The notes below the pieces were generated by a model. It saw nothing but the letters and a program-made list of their open reading frames with translations. It had not been told where the DNA came from and made no database searches. Below, piece by piece: positions 63,342 through 64,000 of a stretch of 64,000 bases of DNA. Source of the stretch: Antedon mediterranea (Eukaryota; Echinodermata; Crinoidea; Comatulida; Antedonidae). Every line of letters begins with the position of its first letter. The first letter of the stretch is position 1. A program made the translations under genes and the position numbers. Where the stretch lies: assembly GCF_964355755.1 (NCBI RefSeq), contig NC_092680.1, forward strand, positions 1,396,001 through 1,460,000, read 5' to 3'.

Positions 63342-64000
63342 CTAGGCAGGTTAGTGCAAACAAAAACCAAATGTTTTATTAAAAAGCTTTTTTAATATGC
63401 AAAAAATACTACATGCATATTATAGATTGATTTTTTAATAAATAAGTAAACAAAAATACAAAAATTGTCCTACACACACCACACACTTCATGTTGATATA
63501 CTATGTCTATTTTCTATTATTCTTAAAATATGTTTTGTCAATTTTTTCTTTTTAGATACTGTAGTTTCTAGTCTATTCTATCTTCCTAGTAAACTGTCTC
63601 AAACCGACTGATACTAATAAAGCAAACATCATATTTAAATACAATATTATATTCATTTTAACTGAAATATGTTATGTTATAATAAATTGAACTATTTTGG
63701 CATTTAACTTGTTACTATCAAATAACAAACGTCAATACTCTAAGCATTAAATTTAAACGCGATTGAAGACTAAGATCATGGCTATTAAAATTGTTATCGC
63801 TTTAGTAAATGTCTTACTCGTGGCTGGATTGTACTTACATCTAAATAAATATATTTTTGTATTACAATTGACGGTTTAAATGTTTGTTCGTCTCTACAGC
63901 TTTCACCGCCCACTTGTTTGCATAAGGCTTTATTTCTAGATTTAATTGATACCAATCTATCAAAATGTGTCTAAAGTAGATTACGTTTTATCATAGAAAT

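Overview
The window is animal nuclear DNA: AT-rich, with GT-AG introns, many short phase-consistent exons, minisatellites and DNA-transposon debris. The three genes I recognise (LARGE, CTC1, UNC13) are metazoan. A marine invertebrate, possibly an echinoderm or other deuterostome, fits the MITE load, the TAGGCCTAG-rich promoter and the tRNA-derived SINE, but this is a guess from style and not from a marker.

Layout. (1) 8-8125 (+): the last nine exons of the bifunctional glycosyltransferase LARGE, covering the second (GT49-like) domain. One exon runs straight into a 50-copy, 66-bp tandem array in which every unit repeats the exon end plus its 5' splice site. (2) 9936-10949 (-): a two-exon leucine-rich-repeat protein. 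(3) About 11.0-12.1 kb: a divergent promoter region. (4) 12416-22347 (+): CTC1, the large subunit of the CST telomere complex, in 19 phase-consistent exons. It also carries an exon-end/splice-donor minisatellite (10 copies, about 72 bp), a 33-bp array that starts on its last visible donor, a coding 30-bp repeat, and an exon whose acceptor sits at the truncated end of a MITE. (5) 23.3-27.2 kb: a satellite of about 285 bp made of nested palindromes. (6) 30718-63341 (-): the 3' two-thirds of UNC13/Munc13 (post-C1 linker, C2B, MUN domain, C2C), 32 exons. Eight of them are very small phase-1/1 exons that encode a Pro/Lys/Glu-rich linker before C2C.

The genes are unrelated in function: dystroglycan matriglycan synthesis, telomere replication, and synaptic vesicle priming. 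LARGE and CTC1 are on the plus strand; CTC1 and UNC13 converge on the satellite and repeat region; the LRR gene and CTC1 diverge from a shared 1.1-kb upstream region.

The most unusual theme is amplification of exon/5'-splice-site junctions. In two neighbouring genes the end of a coding exon together with its donor has been copied tens of times. In LARGE the units keep the reading frame and splice phase, so up to 22 additional 22-residue blocks could in principle be included by downstream donor choice. The second theme is the micro-exon cassette cluster in UNC13. All exon limits were read by eye from frame, splice dinucleotides and recalled protein-family similarity; no alignment was run.
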